Positions 18,001 through 24,167 of a DNA stretch of 26,896 bases are shown here, piece after piece. A program made the translations under genes and the position numbers. Each line of letters begins with the position of its first letter. Within the stretch, counting starts at the first letter, position 1. A model generated the notes under the pieces. The model saw only the letters and a program-made list of their open reading frames with translations, ran no database searches and was not told where the DNA came from. The DNA comes from a virus: positions 1-26,896 of IMG/VR virus record IMGVR_UViG_3300025137_000235; one strand, written 5' to 3'.

Positions 18001-19744
18001 AAATAGAACGCTCGCTGACTTTGATGCGGTTAAGGCAGAGCTATACAAACGGTCAAGATTTGCACGGGAAGGTGCTACAAACCCTACCATTGAGGCCGTA
18101 GGACGTAGGTTAAATCAAGCTGCGTTTATCTATACAATCGGGTTTAACGCCTCGTCTGCAATGGTAAACCTGTCGCAAATCCCACTGTTTGTTGCACCGT
18201 ATCTAGGTGGTCAGTACGGGTACAAGAAAACACACGCTGCAATTAAAAGTGCGTACGGCAATGTAATCAAAAGTAAAACACGTAACGGTGCGTTTAATTC
18301 ACTCTACGAGTATTACAAACGTGACGATAATGGTGCGTTGCAACTACGAGACCGCTCCGAGTTAAACCTACCTGATGGTGCCGAAGGCGATGCTAAGTAC
18401 TTAGAATTAGGTCGTATGACCGCGTTGGTTGAAGAGGCTAGAGGTCGGGGGTTGTTACAAAGTAGTGCTCTTGCCGAATCTATGGGGCTTACAGAATATT
18501 CACGTATTGCAAAGGGTGGTGCGGTAGGCCGTGCTTTAGACAATACTGCAGTGTTATCAGCTATACTATTTAACCATGGGGAACAAATGAACAGGCAGGT
18601 CACGTTGATGGCCTCATTCAATTTGGCGTTAGACGCAGCGACAAAAGGCAAACCCGAAACGGCTACAGCCGACCAGATAGACACTGCCGTGCAGGACGCG
18701 ATATACAACACGCAACAGACAAACGGTGGTACATTCTTAGAAAGTGCTCCACGTATTACCCAAGAAGGTATCGGGCGTGTTGCGGGTATGTACAAAAGCT
18801 ACGGTATGCAGATGTACTACACCATGATGAAAACAGCCAAGATAGCGTTTGATGGTGACAAAGGTGCTTTGTTTGGTAAAGACGGTGTAGAACGACGCAC
18901 TGCATGGAAACAACTTATAGGGTTACATGGCACAGCAATGTTGTTTGCAGGTGTTCAAGGTTTACCTCTGTACGGTGCGGTTCGTCTGATTACTAACCTG
19001 TTCTTCTTAGATGATGAAGAAGATGATTTCGACACAATAGTCCGCAAACACATCGGTGAGGGGTGGTATAAGGGTGGCATAACAGCGGCTACGGGGCTAG
19101 ATGTATCTACCCGAGTTGCACTTACGGGGCTGTTGCTACAGCAAAACCGTTACAACAACGACCCATCTATAGAAGAACAACTTGGGTTTTATTTTGGTGG
19201 TCCTGCCTTGAGCGTAGCTAAACGCTTGGATAGGGGTAAAGATGATATAATTAACGGTGAGTTTGAGCGCGGTATAGAAAACTTATTACCTGCAGGTATT
19301 TCTAACGCTTACAAAAACACTTTTGGACGGTATCAACAGGAGGGTGGCGTGTTCACCAGACGTCAAGACCCAATATATGATGACATATCTGCAGGAGAGC
19401 AATTCTTTTGGGCGCTTGGTATATCCCCCGCCGAGTATACACTACGCCAAGACAAGGCCATGATTGGTAAAAGAGTTGATACGGCAGTTAATAAAAAACG
19501 ATCTGAATTATTAAAGAAATATTACGTTGCCTCACGCATGTACGACACCGGTGAGATGTTACGTATATCTACCAAAATGATGGAGTTTAGTTTGCGCCAC
19601 CCTGATGCAGCGATTGGTCGTGACACTATCGAACGTTCCATGAAAACCCACGCTACTTCGTCTGAAACAATGTACAATGGCGTGTCATTCAGTTCTTTGT
19701 ATGGCGACACTATCCGCATGATGTTGAGTGAGTTTGAGCAATAA
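12086..19744 (+). CDS. Giant polyvalent-type internal virion protein with zincin metallopeptidase and PLxRFG-like motifs (2552 aa)
   Basis: The ATG is preceded by AAGGTAG. Residues ~75-306 contain Gly/Ala-rich hydrophobic stretches and the helix EGGIEGAQETAS (251-262), resembling a membrane-interacting region. Residues ~831-1002 are a low-complexity Asp/Gly/Lys linker followed by a long Lys/Glu/Ala charged helix. Residues 1433-1437 read HEMSH, a zincin HExxH site, followed ~40 residues later by NLQEFFAEAM (E1477 and E1481 are candidate third ligands). At 1793-1802 YFPLLREGDF matches the PLxRFG motif of very large phage proteins. The C-terminal third is helical, with a hydrophobic segment (TAMLFAGVQGLPLYGAVRLI) and an acidic DDEEDD patch. 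It is likely the largest ejected protein (T7 gp16 position), possibly digesting a cell-wall or cytoplasmic target. The substrate is unknown, and no lytic transglycosylase motif was recognised. Confidence 0.7.
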   Translation: MVAYNLKTKSGINAVVDAPVGATKKEVIDIYNKTLQRKLDAPRLQQEATTQRARDARSRMLMERKRAYDPTITDYLAEIPKGVVGGAANLIESGALGIAALLPEEAENVVRDGIKSVGGAVQDYVKPTVNTEDSVPRKFSEAVGSFAGLAGVFAANPIAGITTAVGAGVGEASERARAADATQEERNLAATLGILPGALELIPISRFVKGVKLLRKGEAATDVDSVTAVGPNTVVTQNRLIANRVARAAREGGIEGAQETASSIAQNMIEQGYNPDKGTFEGSGEAAGYGFGVGAFAQTLLDLAAPKIRGSADVDGEEGQAAARAAIGKSLDETGAVDFNILRTLDAPALTIEKIINEEKTKRNIVDQDPDVLQELLTKPRVVQDKTRFDQAVAKGKYQGNLRDNYERYRATNPLTAMSFKEYVESGMGTSSLEDMELADRTSADIKSKLDRVATDRATELLSDLGMQQQTSARIDRQLKAIDPERDGRFDRAVATAGSDVARGLASLRPEAQMDLATDPKRTAEERAQSELFPEQVREGALGQAQLENLERRKEGPISEQPKATDELDPYRSDLLSFLPDGLEGARRRKADQQETDLAERSDAQTALKQISAQETADAKQVTDRLAETDATRTKILQDTIANAGELRRPEALRKAYEDALTAAGITNAKATPQEVTSLKRASDAIRAKSPVPNVDNIIVPPALEPVTDPRQADMEAQVAPKPVTPTQASFAGMGRSAKLGTPPMRPGQDTFATAEPTVEPRIINEKFLDNLKIRPQAAVRKRTMGKDFNDPVVRADIASYAGLKSTSLEAKNQINRLLDDTDIKQTSIFDKEEPTKKGAKPDADPDKSKSPDAEGSGDGDAGADGKRRSEGQAKADRGPERTETSDGEGVGPAGKGASEPRDGDADSDSALAKANAKLKKAQQAKAKREAAARAAEIARKRQKEQDEKLENLRREASKQRKKDRDAEKQAAAQAKFKADIANAKKKFDKEQADAKAAMEAKSVSTLADKPKPAGETGARTTGFGGGATDPERRISRRNLKEFTPNSRPAPTEPSAKKITTLWNESASDAKQEDYKNDDAVRNSTNPFNDEDNNTIYELLTKKLTGNETNRGGNDSLVNVVAYLSRYPNPMDGIKLAAYDLVNNTEAMNVNVQNASVAYIRTAEMYKDMGGVPSKKGKDSKGREITSPAERLQIWVNTNLSRDGRERFNKEVTRATTAKLSQRDSYVGISNIREHIDENVRQAKVLQVLQAVSQRDKFKPADLVAENIVTKKELNALLKNKSLEQIAGGSWVYNPPSLAFKGQEFGKNEAEINEDRRTTEEYLKDLGVTLSSPLNLSLEAAYVVSTASVHPSVTNALKNNNLQDALLFVSQTSSNKQVRQLAEKFAKVTGTTKVVIKKNLKLNGRPVAGLFEPRTNTITLDADAGINLHTLMHEMSHAAGSAAIADKSSQLAIKLNELFKRVRGSLSRESGTANLQEFFAEAMANSEFRSELSAINMKGEPVTALQRFFNIMQNFLRKFTGAPSVNLTALQQVDSLTDALLAPAPDSRNSAAYPMAMMDTTRKGVQNFMSGFIDGTQKVVSKTSQETIKNNTKDFFTQTIDKKGKDLLMMLSGSQAMGDIASAVGLGNLGYDLDRIMAQQRGSIMNAEAKVKDQIEDILTVLNKGNNAEAIRKRIEALNTVIYDNNFGATIFQVDPNEARSEYLTKKGESKIDNEGNKLADIWDAQRKHWNDMGPEGQKAFNDMRKVYDEQYASMKEVLFKQVDDSLGDGETAKALKNTITKQLFDKSKLKVYFPLLREGDFVLRYDVKNIDPKKRIANVLQTFETASERDDAKAVIEASSDYENVTTSDGELTLSQMQSVPAVFVQDTLSVLKKAKVDASVQKDILQLFIKTLPETSFAKALQGRKGTPGYMQDSVLALKTKAYNIASQAQKIKYGAEIRALELKIENAKPPTDPPAKGKTISGKVLRGLENRTLADFDAVKAELYKRSRFAREGATNPTIEAVGRRLNQAAFIYTIGFNASSAMVNLSQIPLFVAPYLGGQYGYKKTHAAIKSAYGNVIKSKTRNGAFNSLYEYYKRDDNGALQLRDRSELNLPDGAEGDAKYLELGRMTALVEEARGRGLLQSSALAESMGLTEYSRIAKGGAVGRALDNTAVLSAILFNHGEQMNRQVTLMASFNLALDAATKGKPETATADQIDTAVQDAIYNTQQTNGGTFLESAPRITQEGIGRVAGMYKSYGMQMYYTMMKTAKIAFDGDKGALFGKDGVERRTAWKQLIGLHGTAMLFAGVQGLPLYGAVRLITNLFFLDDEEDDFDTIVRKHIGEGWYKGGITAATGLDVSTRVALTGLLLQQNRYNNDPSIEEQLGFYFGGPALSVAKRLDRGKDDIINGEFERGIENLLPAGISNAYKNTFGRYQQEGGVFTRRQDPIYDDISAGEQFFWALGISPAEYTLRQDKAMIGKRVDTAVNKKRSELLKKYYVASRMYDTGEMLRISTKMMEFSLRHPDAAIGRDTIERSMKTHATSSETMYNGVSFSSLYGDTIRMMLSEFEQ

Positions 19745-19768
19745 AAAACCCCCGCCGTGAAGCGGGGG
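19743..19768 (-). terminator. Intrinsic terminator of the leftward operon
   Basis: A perfect 7-bp GC-rich stem (CCCCCGC at 19749-19755 and GCGGGGG at 19762-19768, loop CGTGAA) is flanked by six A residues at 19743-19748. On the minus strand this reads stem-loop followed by TTTTTTAT, a canonical rho-independent terminator for leftward transcription. In the rightward direction the stem is followed by AGTCAAC, with no U-tract. The A-tract overlaps the stop codon of the 2552-aa gene. It probably also slows rightward polymerase, but its form favours the leftward transcript. Confidence 0.85.
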
Positions 19769-19825
19769 AGTCAACATCAAGGGAGAAAGATAAGTACGTC
19801 GCATACTCATCACACCATCTCTATA

Positions 19826-20053
19826 TCACATTGTCCTCCAAATGCGAACCCCAAACATTTTATTTTCTATCCGTGTCCGCATTGCTACACGCCATAGCTT
19901 TAAGTCTGCAATCTTTCTCATCTGGTGGTTTGCACGTAACGTGTTAACACATGGTACAAACACTGACGCACCAACGTACATACGTTCCCAATCCACGATA
20001 ATTTTAACCCCGTCAGGGTTTAAGTCATCAATCTTCTGTGTCTTGCGATACAC
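19826..20053 (-). CDS. Small conserved phage protein at the end of the replication operon (up to 75 aa)
   Basis: The conserved part reads DWERMYVGASVFVPCVNT, then a basic helix (RANHQMRKIADLKLWRVAMR) and TRIENKMFGVRIWRTM at the end. This DW..M.VGASVFVP...R.RIEN...G.R.WR pattern recurs in small proteins beside primase genes of marine phages. The basic C-terminal half could bind nucleic acid; the function is unknown. The longest reading starts at GTG 20053, overlapping the primase end by 26 bases. A second GTG at 19996 begins right before DWERM, leaves a 31-base gap holding a short hairpin, and may be the true start. It is the last gene before the terminator at 19743-19768. Confidence 0.6.
   Translation of the reverse strand: MYRKTQKIDDLNPDGVKIIVDWERMYVGASVFVPCVNTLRANHQMRKIADLKLWRVAMRTRIENKMFGVRIWRTM
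20006..20020 (-). repeat. Short inverted repeat at the primase / small gene junction
   Basis: AACCC (20006-20010) and GGGTT (20016-20020) form a 5-bp stem with loop CGTCA. Two further A-T pairs lie beyond one mismatch. It falls between the primase stop (20028) and the GTG at 19996. It is weak alone, but it fits the pattern of palindromes in the gaps of this operon. Confidence 0.35.
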
Positions 20054-22685
20054 CGCCCCACCCGCTTAATTGCACAGCAATAACTCTTATTGGGGGTAGG
20101 TTAAAATTTGTACCCCTAGTCAGCCGCATCTGTATCTTTCTAGCACCCATCTGTTTTACCATCTCCTCGACGGTAGTATTGTAATTTATATGGCGGTCGT
20201 TGAGATGTTTCTTAAATGCTTTGGGCACTATGTAAAGCATATCAGTGTCCGTCTCAAACCTAGCTACAAACATGTTTCGTGGGTTTTGTTCTGGTATGAT
20301 TATGGGGGTAGGCCCGTTTACATTCTCCCCGCGTTTATCCTGAGTGCTTTTAATCTTAAGTATGTTTGTCCAATTCTCTGTGGCAAACTCTGTAAGTAAT
20401 TGTTCTACGGACGTACCGCTGTCATCGACATAAGCCTTCACTTTGCGTAACTCTTGTACTACCCAATCAAACAACGCGTCGGTGTCGTAGCGGATCAATC
20501 CCATCTGCCTAGCAACAAGTGCCCCTACAACGGTTGTGGCGCACCCTGCAGACCAAAAGCGGTTCTTCGCTTCTAACCCTGCCTTGCGGTCAAGCTTGCT
20601 CTTTACCTTGCGATACAGCCGCTCTAATGGTTCAACGTTATTTATAACATATTGCACAAACTCTATTGAGAAGTGCCCATAGTTTTTCTTAACATCGTCA
20701 AACAGCGTGTCAGTCTTACTCTTGTCTAAAACTGCCTTTATGTTCTTGTCCACACGTATCTCTAGCACCCGTTGCATCTCAGCCTCTGGCGCATCTTTCT
20801 GTCGCATCATCTCCTCATAGAAACTCATATTACCTGTGGACACGGCTGTAAGTTGCCATGGCTTGCCCCTGACACGTTCTATGTTACCACCGCCAGCCAT
20901 ACGGTTCTTCTGTTTACCTTCGGACGTCTGGTAAGCATAGTCTGATACGTCTCTGCCCCGCATGTTTGTCATCTCATCAGAGTTTAAAGGGAGGTTACAC
21001 ATAACTTCGCCACGGTTCATACGTGAGTTTGGTGTATCTTTCTGTCCGCAAGTCAGTCCATGAGGGTCACCCCATATACCTGTGTTGCCATATATGGCCG
21101 TTGTCTTTCCTACCCCTGTTCCACCGTACAGATGCACACCGAAACTGTTCAACCCTGTAAGCGGCATGAGTATAGAGCCAAACCCCATACACACAACAAA
21201 CTGCTGTAACTCCAACCCGCTGGGGCTGAAGAAATCTAACACTTCTAACTGTTTTTCTCGTGTGCCTTCGGGAGTAAAATAGTCTATAAGCCCCGCTGTC
21301 TTCGATGATGGGGGGTTGTACTCAACGTCGTTAGCCGTGATCAACTGGTCACCCAATACAAAAGACTTCATCTCTTTACCAACCCAACCGAATTGTTGGT
21401 GCGCTTCGCTAGCCATAGTTGTGCGCTGTAGTTCATTAATCCATGCTGCTGTATACGCCATAAGCCTGTCTACATCCTTTCCAAATGATGTTATACCGTG
21501 CATAGCCATGCTCTTACGAAATTCTTCCTTCGACGTTACTGAGGTCAGAGGCACTACGAACTCTCGTACACCGTCGCGTGGTAAGTGCAGAGCAAACGCT
21601 ACTACTTCTCCTAGTAACACGTCATGCAATCGCCTCGTCACATAAAAATCGTAGTGGTATATACATACCTCATCAGGCTCTCCGTCTGCGTTGGTTGTCC
21701 TTAAAAACACGCCCCCGTTATGGCCCCGAAAGTATGGTTTCGGAAACGTGGGTATGTTCTGTTCACTGAGCCTGTCCTCTGTGTGGCACTCGTCCTCTGC
21801 TAAATCTACGTCTTCATGCGCTGCGTAACGTGCTACCAACCCATCTACCTCTTTCCGACTTAGTGGAGGATCAAATGCGGTAACATTAAAGCCATGTGCC
21901 ATAGCACGTATATCATCTTCTGATAGGTGTCCTTTAGCGCGCAGGTGCCCTATGTAAGACAGCATAGCAGGGTTCCTACCCCCTTCCTGCACCTCGTCAG
22001 GTTTCTCGTAGGTATTGCGCTCTAAGAGGTCTTTAAAAGACTGTATGCCCGTAGGGGGCGGTATCGCCTTACCCCCTACCAACTCAGCAAACGTATCGTA
22101 GTCTACCGTACGCGGCGTGTCTGCCCCTATGAGTGTCACTTGTGCAGGAGGATCGTTCTTATAATTATGTGTGTCGGGAACACGCAACACCCTAGATATG
22201 TCTGCGGTTACAGCGGGGTCTGCAGGGAAGTCACTAGCTGCACATAACTTCTTCAGTCTAAGTGCCGTGGTCAGCCAATCGTCTTTGTACACAGGAGCAT
22301 CTAATATCCAGTACACGTGTATGCCACTGCCAGAATTTACGAGGGTTGGACGTGGTAGCCTATGTTGCTTGCAAAAGTCTTTGAGCCTACGAACGGCGTC
22401 AGCTTGTGTAGGAAATTTGTTATCACCTTCACCACAATCCAAATCCAAAAAGAAAGATTTAAGGGTATGTACGTTATCAGCTTTGCGTGACCCTGCTTCG
22501 GTCAAACAAGCTAGGCTATAGTAAGCATCATATCCATTGTTATCAAACTGTTGTGCAGCAGCTAACACATGACTAGCAGAAGTGTAGAATTTTTGTTTAC
22601 GCCGGTCTGCGGCTGCGTTGGCTGCAAAAACGCAATAGTTCCCCTGTTGACCTAATACTAGGCCCAAAAAATGTTCTGTTTTCAT
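20028..22685 (-). CDS. Primase-helicase: AEP-type primase plus DUF927-like ATPase (885 aa)
   Basis: The N-terminal domain has archaeo-eukaryotic primase motifs: FFLDLD (catalytic D81 and D83), NSGSGIHVYW (H123) and DISRVLRVP (D162, R165). Residues ~250-450 are a linker plus a DUF927-like region (HQQFGWVG). Residues 521-529 are a Walker A site, GGTGVGKTT with K527, and D570-E571 in LNSDEMTN are the Walker B acids. This is the composite RepB-like primase / superfamily 3-like helicase arrangement used by phages and plasmids in place of separate DnaG and DnaB. It should unwind the fork and make primers for the family A polymerase encoded at the head of the operon. The ATG at 22685 is chosen because GGTGG lies 5 bases upstream; the TTG at 22697 overlaps that site. 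Confidence 0.85.
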   Translation of the reverse strand: MKTEHFLGLVLGQQGNYCVFAANAAADRRKQKFYTSASHVLAAAQQFDNNGYDAYYSLACLTEAGSRKADNVHTLKSFFLDLDCGEGDNKFPTQADAVRRLKDFCKQHRLPRPTLVNSGSGIHVYWILDAPVYKDDWLTTALRLKKLCAASDFPADPAVTADISRVLRVPDTHNYKNDPPAQVTLIGADTPRTVDYDTFAELVGGKAIPPPTGIQSFKDLLERNTYEKPDEVQEGGRNPAMLSYIGHLRAKGHLSEDDIRAMAHGFNVTAFDPPLSRKEVDGLVARYAAHEDVDLAEDECHTEDRLSEQNIPTFPKPYFRGHNGGVFLRTTNADGEPDEVCIYHYDFYVTRRLHDVLLGEVVAFALHLPRDGVREFVVPLTSVTSKEEFRKSMAMHGITSFGKDVDRLMAYTAAWINELQRTTMASEAHQQFGWVGKEMKSFVLGDQLITANDVEYNPPSSKTAGLIDYFTPEGTREKQLEVLDFFSPSGLELQQFVVCMGFGSILMPLTGLNSFGVHLYGGTGVGKTTAIYGNTGIWGDPHGLTCGQKDTPNSRMNRGEVMCNLPLNSDEMTNMRGRDVSDYAYQTSEGKQKNRMAGGGNIERVRGKPWQLTAVSTGNMSFYEEMMRQKDAPEAEMQRVLEIRVDKNIKAVLDKSKTDTLFDDVKKNYGHFSIEFVQYVINNVEPLERLYRKVKSKLDRKAGLEAKNRFWSAGCATTVVGALVARQMGLIRYDTDALFDWVVQELRKVKAYVDDSGTSVEQLLTEFATENWTNILKIKSTQDKRGENVNGPTPIIIPEQNPRNMFVARFETDTDMLYIVPKAFKKHLNDRHINYNTTVEEMVKQMGARKIQMRLTRGTNFNLPPIRVIAVQLSGWGGVSQDTED

Positions 22686-22690
22686 TGTTA

Positions 22691-22695
22691 CCACC
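22691..22695 (-). promoter_or_regulatory. Ribosome binding site deciding the primase start
   Basis: On the minus strand GGTGG lies 5 bases before the ATG at 22685. An upstream TTG (22697-22695) would be part of this site, so the longer reading is unlikely. Confidence 0.6.
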
Positions 22696-22704
22696 AATAG
22701 GTAG

Positions 22705-22728
22705 CCACGGTTAAACTAATAACCGTGG
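22705..22728 (-). promoter_or_regulatory. Perfect 9-bp hairpin between ssb and primase genes
   Basis: CCACGGTTA (22705-22713) and TAACCGTGG (22720-22728) are perfect inverted repeats with a 6-base loop. In the leftward transcript the hairpin follows the ssb stop and precedes the primase ribosome binding site by about 9 bases. No U-tract follows, so it is not a standard terminator. It could be an RNA processing or stability element, a translational control hairpin, or a protein-binding operator. Confidence 0.6.
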
Positions 22729-22738
22729 CGTGGAAGTT

Positions 22739-23452
22739 TTAATCGTCCCACTTATCGACAAGGGAATCAACACTATCGCTCGGTTTGTCCGAACCCTTTG
22801 TTTTCCTCGTCATCTTTTTTGGTGGAGTATCTTCTTCTTCGTCGTCAGCCACATCTGCTAACACGTTATTACTTTTAGTAGACGCCGCTGCCTTGGCAAA
22901 CGGGTTGTTATCGTCTAACACAAACCCCCCATCTACCGCCTTAAACGGGTTGCGGACTTCTTTGGGCACGTACTTGACAACTTGTACGGCCTTGAGGCGT
23001 AACGATACCCCACATTCCCACTCCTTACCACGCTTCATGCGGTAGGGTATAAAGTTCACTGCTACATTAACAGTGCTACCTGTGGTCAACTGAAACCCTT
23101 CAGGCAGTGGAGTGCTGTTACTATCCACCTCTAAGGGCTTAACAGTAGTCTCACCGTTGTACGCACCCTTGAGGCTGGCCTTATGCGTATATGTGCCATC
23201 ATCGTCTTTCACAAACGGGTTAGACAATCTTTCGTCCCAACCATCATCACGGTTGTCATCGTAGACTGACCGCATGGCCGTAAGTAACGCCTTGGCGGTG
23301 GGTTCATCCATACGAAATTGTATGGAGTATGACGCGCCTTGGTCCCTTGCATCACAAGGTTCACTGCGTCTAATTTTTGAGTTGAACGCATAGGTGCGGT
23401 CTACTCTAGGCCAAAGTGCTTCCACACCGTCAATTAAATACGTCTCTGCCAT
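22739..23452 (-). CDS. Single-stranded DNA-binding protein, T7 gp2.5-like / DUF2815 type (237 aa)
   Basis: The protein has the layout of gp2.5-like OB-fold SSBs: IRRSEPCDARDQGASYSIQF near the start, LSNPFVKDDDGTYTHKA in the middle, then STVNVAVNFIPYRMKRGKEW and GVSLRLKAVQVVKYV as late beta strands. A disordered tail (~residues 185-237) is acidic in its first part (DDEEEDTPPKKM) and ends in SLVDKWDD, the acidic aromatic tip typical of SSBs that dock polymerase and helicase. The ATG at 23452 is chosen because AGGAGA lies 6 bases upstream; an ATG 39 bases earlier would add a peptide without a good site and overlap the upstream gene. The role is coating ssDNA during phage replication and recombination, between the HTH gene and the primase. 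Confidence 0.82.
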   Translation of the reverse strand: MAETYLIDGVEALWPRVDRTYAFNSKIRRSEPCDARDQGASYSIQFRMDEPTAKALLTAMRSVYDDNRDDGWDERLSNPFVKDDDGTYTHKASLKGAYNGETTVKPLEVDSNSTPLPEGFQLTTGSTVNVAVNFIPYRMKRGKEWECGVSLRLKAVQVVKYVPKEVRNPFKAVDGGFVLDDNNPFAKAAASTKSNNVLADVADDEEEDTPPKKMTRKTKGSDKPSDSVDSLVDKWDD

Positions 23453-23458
23453 TACTAT

Positions 23459-23464
23459 TCTCCT
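23459..23464 (-). promoter_or_regulatory. Ribosome binding site deciding the ssb start
   Basis: AGGAGA on the minus strand, 6 bases before the ATG at 23452. It selects this start over the upstream in-frame ATG at 23491. Confidence 0.75.
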
Positions 23465-23468
23465 TTGA

Positions 23469-23708
23469 TTATACGTCTTGATCAGCGTCAAGATCGAACT
23501 CTAGTTGTCTTGGATCGTGCTCCTCTTCGCGCTGTAGTTGACTAGTCAAGGCTTCATCTACTGCGGACTGTTTAAACCGATACGTGTTACCGATCTTCAC
23601 GTATGTATTTCGGGGTATGTGCCCCTGCCGTATCCACGCACGTATAGTAGATATGGACACTGCAAAATGTTTGGCCACGCCTTCAATAGGCACAAAAGGT
23701 TCTGTCAT
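23469..23708 (-). CDS. Helix-turn-helix DNA-binding protein, excisionase / MerR-like (79 aa)
   Basis: Residues ~8-54 form the HTH_17-type fold: IEGVAKHFAVSISTIRAWIR gives the two helices of the HTH, QGHIP the turn, YVKIGNTYRF the wing, and KQSAVDEAL the closing helix. The tail from residue 61 is strongly acidic (EEEHDPRQLEFDLDADQDV). Proteins of this size and fold are phage excisionases or small transcription regulators. The gene starts with a TAATG overlap to the 133-aa gene, has AGGAAG upstream, and ends 16 bases before ssb. No integrase is visible in the window, so a regulator or replication accessory is as likely as an excisionase. A palindrome near 24121-24142 is a candidate target, which is speculative. 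Confidence 0.75.
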   Translation of the reverse strand: MTEPFVPIEGVAKHFAVSISTIRAWIRQGHIPRNTYVKIGNTYRFKQSAVDEALTSQLQREEEHDPRQLEFDLDADQDV

Positions 23709-24109
23709 TATTTCTTCCTAACTGAGATTACGTACTCTTTGTCGATATTAAGCCCTTTGGGCAAAACATCAGGGTTCTCCTCTAAAAACTGTTTTAAGTG
23801 AGTTTGGTTGAGCCGTTTGTCTAACAGTTCGGGAATATCGTGTTCTAAGATAAACTCGTACATCCGCTCCCAATCACTCGTCCAATATTTTGTCTTTGTG
23901 GTTCTAAAGAACAGTCCCTCAGAGGTTCTTACACTCTCAACGTGATGGTTCTCACAATAATCCAACAGCGCATTCTTTATCATGGTCTGTTGACGCATGA
24001 GTTCGTCGTCTCGCTCTTTAAATTGTTGTGACAGTGCCGACCGCTCTGCACGTATCTTTATGTACGTTTTGGTCAGTTTGTCGGCAGATATGTCTGGCTT
24101 ATCGCTCAT
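23708..24109 (-). CDS. Coiled-coil phage protein, function unknown, Gam-like layout (133 aa)
   Basis: Residues ~8-55 are a charged helix (KLTKTYIKIRAERSALSQQF, then KERDDELMRQQTMIKNALLD). It is followed by a small alpha/beta part (EGLFFRTTKTKYWTSDWERM) and a C-terminal helix-strand unit (LKQFLEENPDVLPKGL, EYVISVRKK). A coiled coil followed by this kind of C-terminal unit is the general layout of Mu Gam and similar host-nuclease inhibitors that bind DNA ends. I see no specific identity, so this is only a structural analogy. The ATG follows GGGGAG closely and the stop overlaps the HTH gene start, so the two are coupled. It is the first gene after a candidate promoter. Confidence 0.6.
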   Translation of the reverse strand: MSDKPDISADKLTKTYIKIRAERSALSQQFKERDDELMRQQTMIKNALLDYCENHHVESVRTSEGLFFRTTKTKYWTSDWERMYEFILEHDIPELLDKRLNQTHLKQFLEENPDVLPKGLNIDKEYVISVRKK

Positions 24110-24120
24110 ATGCTCCCCTT

Positions 24121-24142
24121 TCTAATGGTAAGAACTATTAGA
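24121..24142. promoter_or_regulatory. Imperfect palindrome overlapping a possible -10 box
   Basis: TCTAATGGT (24121-24129) and ACTATTAGA (24134-24142) are inverted repeats matching at 8 of 9 positions, with a 4-base centre. It lies in the 50-base gap upstream of the 133-aa gene. Its outer arm coincides with TCTAAT on the minus strand, the best -10-like hexamer here, a typical place for an operator. Confidence 0.45.
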
Positions 24143-24167
24143 TACTTACTTATACTAGGCTAGTCAA
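24137..24167 (-). promoter_or_regulatory. Possible sigma70-type promoter for the 133-aa, HTH, ssb and primase genes
   Basis: On the minus strand TTGACT (24167-24162, 5 of 6 to the -35 consensus) overlaps the end of the SNF2 gene. TCTAAT (24142-24137, 5 of 6 to TATAAT) follows after 19 bases, longer than ideal. A TATAAG at 24154-24149 is present but lacks a matching -35. Start of transcription would fall just before the GGGGAG ribosome binding site. This is a weak call. Confidence 0.3.

Noticed and set aside
19842-20069. Plus-strand frame (75 codons) opposite the last leftward gene
   Set aside because: The minus strand carries the recognisable VGASVFVP...RIEN...WR pattern and belongs to the leftward operon. 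The plus frame has no motif and lies downstream of the late operon stop.
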